This document shows, piece by piece, positions 60,881 through 64,000 of a DNA stretch of 64,000 bases (positions are counted from its first letter, which is position 1; each line of letters opens with the position of its first letter). The stretch covers positions 392,501-456,500 of the forward strand of contig CAJNDS010002243.1 of NCBI GenBank assembly GCA_905221605.1, in the 5' to 3' direction. The notes below the pieces were generated by a model. It saw nothing but the letters and a program-made list of their open reading frames with translations, was not told the origin of the DNA and ran no database searches. The translations under genes and the position numbers were made by a program. The stretch is from Symbiodinium natans. Its lineage: Eukaryota > Sar > Dinophyceae > Suessiales > Symbiodiniaceae.

Positions 60881-61910
60881 TTTATAGTTTCAGATTTAGG
60901 GTTAGACGGTTTCGAGTTTTTGGGTAAGGGACGTTAGCTGGTATTGGAGTCTCTGCGAGTGGTCGACGGTTTGCCTATGAATTGGGGGAGCTTACGGTTC
61001 AAGCTTCAGGACATATAGCGGGGTTAGCGTTTTCGGGCTAGGGTTTAGGGTTTAGGGTTTAGGGTTTAGGGTTTAGTGTTTAGGGTTTAGGGTTTAGGGT
61101 TTAGGGTTTAGGGCTGTCTCTTTAGGGGTATAGGGTGTAGGGCATACCGCTAACCCCACGTGAAAGCCCACAGCCCAGCGCCCTTAGCCCCAGAAGCCAA
61201 GGCCTGCAACCTGAAACCCGAAAAGCCCTAAAGCCCTGTGTGAACCCGGGCCTCCCAAAACCTTAAAACCCTAAACCCTAAACCCTAAACCCGAAAAGCC
61301 GAAAAAGCCTTGAAGCTGCGCCTGCTGCCAGAGGCATTATCGGAGATGTGGCTCCTCTGGCATGTTAGGGTTTAGGGTTTAGGGTTCAGGGCTTAGGGGG
61401 CTTAGGGTTAAGGGTTTAGGGCTTATAGGGCTTAGTCCTAAGGCTTATAGGTTTAGGGTTTGGTGTTTTGCGGGGTTGCGGATCGTGGTTCTGCTAGGGT
61501 CTCTGGCTCCGAAGATATGAGCCCGAAGCCCTACGGGGGCCCGGTTACAAGTAGGACCTTGACAACCCTACTTATGAATAGGCACCACCCTGCTTGCATT
61601 TGGCTTTTTTGGTGCAGCCTACATCGCGTCATGACCCCTGACTCACCTCACCCCCCCCCCCCCCCCCCCCCCACCCCCAAATCTTCCCTAAAGAAACACG
61701 TGCGTCCTAGGAGCCTGTATCTTTTTGATGTCCTTCGTCCTGTCTGTCTACCAAGGCGTGCTGAGTTCTAAAAGTCGCAAAGCCTTCGAACCGCAAGGAT
61801 GAATCCTACGCCACAAAGGGTCTACTGCCCCAGCTCCCTTTCCCTGCATCCCTGGCCCCACCTCCCCCCTCCTTCCCCCCCAACCAGGCGGTAAACCCCA
61901 AACTAGGGCG

Positions 61911-61998
61911 TAGGGCGCAGGGCGCAGGGCGCAGGGCGCAGGGCGTAGGGCGTAGGGCGTAGGGCGTAGGGCGTAGGGATTAGGGCGTTCGGCGTAGG
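61911..61998 (+). repeat. GGGCGTA / GGGCGCA heptamer array
   Basis: About twelve 7 bp units: GGGCGCA four times, GGGCGTA about six times, then GGGCTTA. The telomere period is kept while TTT is replaced by CGT or CGC. Confidence 0.93.
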
Positions 61999-62169
61999 GC
62001 GTAGGGCTTAGGGCTTAGGGTTTGGGGTTTATAGGGTTTGTAGGGTTTAGGGTTTCGGGTATAGGGTTGGGGGTTTAGCGTTTAGGGTACCCACTTCGCC
62101 AGGATAAAGACGCGTTCGCTGCTGGTGGACCGCACCGCACAGCTCATGCGGGCTTCCACTGTTCTCATG

Positions 62170-62265
62170 CCCCCCCCCCCCCCCCGGGGTTTAGGGTTTA
62201 GGGTTTAGGGTTTAGGGTTTAGGGTTTAGGGTTTAGGGTTTAGGGTTTAGGGTTTAGGGTTTAGG
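62170..62265 (+). repeat. poly-C run then TTTAGGG array
   Basis: About 16 C directly followed by GGGGTTTAGGG and eleven perfect units. Confidence 0.93.
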
Positions 62266-62512
62266 GCACACCCACCCCCTCCCACTCCCCTTGGCCAGCG
62301 CCGCCCATTATTCCTTCAGAAAATGAACAGAACCTAAAAACCCTGAACTCTAAACCCTAAATTCTTTCCGGGGCTGCTGGGATGCCTAGGAAGAAGGAAA
62401 ACTTGGCGCTTTTGTGTTTCTACGTTTCTAAACTTTCAGGTTCAGAGCTTCGAAGGTTCAGGATTTAAAGTTGAGAGCTTGGGTTAGCTTCCTCTAGGGG
62501 ATTGCAGCAGCC

Positions 62513-62681
62513 CTTGCCTTCTTCTGGCCCTAAACCCTAAACCCTAAACCCTAAACCCTAAACCCTAAACCCTAAACCCTAAACCCTAAACCCTAAACCC
62601 TAAACCCTTTTGGGTTTTTGTAGAAACTACAAGAAGGAGCCTAAAGCATAAACTTTTCGGAGGGGTTCAGAAGTCAGCCAA
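62513..62681 (+). mobile_element. family I element with an embedded telomere array
   Basis: CTTGCCTTCTTCTGG, then a perfect CCCTAAA array (62528-62607), then TTTTGGGTTTTTGTAGAAAC and GGGGTTCAGAAGTCAGCCAA. In intact copies about 20 bp of element occupies the array position. Confidence 0.8.
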
Positions 62682-62791
62682 ATCTACTAAGCCCCAAACA
62701 CTAAACTAAACCCTAACCCTAAACCCTAAACCCTAAGCCCCACACCCTAAACCCTAAACCCCAAACCCCAAACCCTAAACCCTAAACCCTA

Positions 62792-62962
62792 AACCTCAGC
62801 CAAGTTGCGTGCTTCCGAGGATGTTTGAGTGACTTTGTCGCAAGTGCAGCCCAGGGCTTGTGGGTTCAGGGTATGAGGACCGCATTCTTCCCTAATGTTG
62901 ACTTCACATTAATGATTCCCGCTACAATTATAAAATCCAGCTGCCGGAACACAATAATGTAA
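62792..62962 (+). CDS. 56-codon open frame reaching into foldback S
   Basis: Open from the end of a CCCTAAA array to TAA at 62960-62962. Its last third lies within foldback S. Mixed hydrophobic composition (C-L-S-D-F-V-A-S-A-A). No family is recognised. Confidence 0.15.
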   Translation, partial: NLSQVACFRGCLSDFVASAAQGLWVQGMRTAFFPNVDFTLMIPATIIKSSCRNTIM

Positions 62963-63231
62963 CCCCCCACAATTATAAAATCCAGCCCGGAATATTTTTT
63001 TTACGGGCGATGTTATGTAATTAGCTTAAACTTATAAGTTTCAGGGTGTTTGAAGAGAATGAGTTTAGAGCTTGCTGGCTGCAGACACTCTCTTTTGCAG
63101 TGGCAGAGGCTCGCAGTAGAGGCTCACTTAGCCCACTGTGGTGGCACCAGGATTTAGGCGAATATAATTGAGGAGGCCCTGGCCGGTGATCAATCAGGGG
63201 GGGGGGGGGGGTTTATGCGAAGTCAACATTA
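62893..63231. mobile_element. foldback S, about 339 bp
   Basis: TAATGTTGACTTCACATTAA pairs with the reverse complement of TTATGCGAAGTCAACATTA. The interior has two copies of ACAATTATAAAATCCAGC (near 62924 and 62969) and a run of about 15 G just inside the right arm. Single copy in this window. Confidence 0.6.
63101..63171 (+). CDS. exon-like segment after a strong acceptor
   Basis: CACTCTCTTTTGCAG precedes it, a good 3-prime splice-site match. About 22 codons follow to TGA (A-E-A-R-S-R-G-S-L-S), lying inside foldback S. If S is mobile, the exon would be inside it, so this may be chance. Confidence 0.15.
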
Positions 63232-63448
63232 AACCCTAAACCCTAAACCCTCAACCCTCAACCCTAAACCCTAAACCCTAAACCCTAAACCCTAAGCACT
63301 AAGCCCTAAGCCCTAAGCCCTAAACCCTACCCCGTAAACCCTAAACCTTAAACCCTTGACCCGCAGGCTGCAAAGGGAACCCCAGCTCCCCCTCCCCCCC
63401 AACCCTCAACCCCCAAACGTACGAATCCTAAATCGACGTAGGATTTAG

Positions 63449-63583
63449 GGTTTAGGGTTTAGGGTTTAGGGTTTAGGGTTTGGGGTTTAGGGTTTAGGGT
63501 TTAGGGTTTAGGGTTTAGGGTTTAGGGTTTAGGGTTTAGGGTTTAGGGTTTAGGGTTTAGGGGTATGCAACCCCCCCCCCCCC
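63449..63583 (+). repeat. long TTTAGGG array followed by a poly-C run
   Basis: About sixteen units, one TTTGGGG, then GTATGCAA and about 14 C. Same order as 26459-26555. Confidence 0.93.
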
Positions 63584-63746
63584 CAATCTGTTTCTTACAT
63601 ATAGCGGTACACATCCTATATTCAGCGGTTTCGGGTTTCGGGTTTAGGGTTTATAGGGTTTAGGGTATATACAAACCCACCAGCGGTTTGGGGCGTAGGG
63701 CTTCCGGGAATATGAGACCGAAGCCCTCAAACCCTAAACCCTGCAC

Positions 63747-63823
63747 CCCAAACCCTAAACCCTAAACCCTAAACCCTAAACCCTAAACCCTAAACCCTAA
63801 ACCCTAAACCCTAAACCCTAAAC
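63747..63823 (-). repeat. interstitial telomere array (CCCTAAA)n
   Basis: Eleven perfect units. The window ends in CAACAACAGC-type decayed repeats. Confidence 0.93.
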
Positions 63824-64000
63824 CACCATGAATCTTGGGATGCCAGTGGTGTTCTAGTTCCATGTGTTTGCGGGCTCGGTTCCCGAAACCCTCAACGCTA
63901 GACCCTATAAACCCTAAACCTATCAACAGCAACCAGCAAAGCAACCAAACAACAGCAGCCACAACCAACAACCCACAATCAACAACCAGCAACCAGCAAC

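Noticed and set aside
1-64000. CRISPR array
   Set aside because: The regular repeats are 7-9 bp telomere-type units without spacers of constant length. Everything else points to a eukaryote.

Overview
This window looks like nuclear DNA from a eukaryote with plant-type TTTAGGG telomere repeats. A dinoflagellate or related alveolate fits best. The reasons are the telomere unit, near-balanced base composition, many short foldback elements and very short exon-like islands. The assignment is an inference, because no rRNA, tRNA or recognisable protein family is present to anchor it. I recognise no complete gene and assign no gene symbols.

Layout: the window is a fine mosaic. Arrays of TTTAGGG (or CCCTAAA, the other strand), usually 30-240 bp, recur every few hundred bases from end to end in both orientations, so this is not a chromosome tip. 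Many arrays are locally converted to variants (TTTGGGG, CCCCTAAA, CCCTAAAA, GCCTAAA, GGGCGTA). Between them lie unique islands of roughly 50-400 bp and about twenty families of short inverted-repeat elements (MITE-like, about 95-180 bp, plus two larger foldbacks). I label the families A to T arbitrarily. Several families have three or more copies here, and some copies show 3-8 bp target-site duplications. Poly-C/poly-G runs, poly-T/poly-G junctions, AT tracts and other microsatellites fill much of the rest.

Two relations stand out. (1) Telomere arrays behave like insertions. Several are bounded by direct duplications of 13-30 bp of unique sequence, and others sit inside otherwise recognisable foldback elements. 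(2) Foldback elements and some arrays interrupt open reading frames on the plus strand. Removing the element plus one copy of its duplication rejoins the frame at several loci (near 2.4, 6.5, 17.8, 33.6 and 36.0 kb). Some islands are bordered by good splice-site matches. The simplest reading is an introner-like landscape in which telomere repeats and foldback transposons supply intron sequence. The alternative is degenerate, non-coding, repeat-rich DNA in which short open frames arise by chance. Open frames of 30-60 codons are common in random sequence of this composition, often in two or three frames at once, so all CDS calls here are low-confidence exon candidates.

Region guide: 0-5 kb, dense arrays plus elements D, T, H, A and L. 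5-9 kb, G, E, H and D elements and exon-like islands. 9-16 kb, degenerate arrays, family A with an embedded array, and foldback J. 16-24 kb, the longest arrays, the 18/48 kb inverted duplication, L, F, five family A copies and a G-rich block. 24-32 kb, P, D, E and B elements, polypurine and heptamer repeats. 32-44 kb, O, E, K, D, C and I elements. 44-64 kb, arrays with sparser elements, several longer islands and foldback S.
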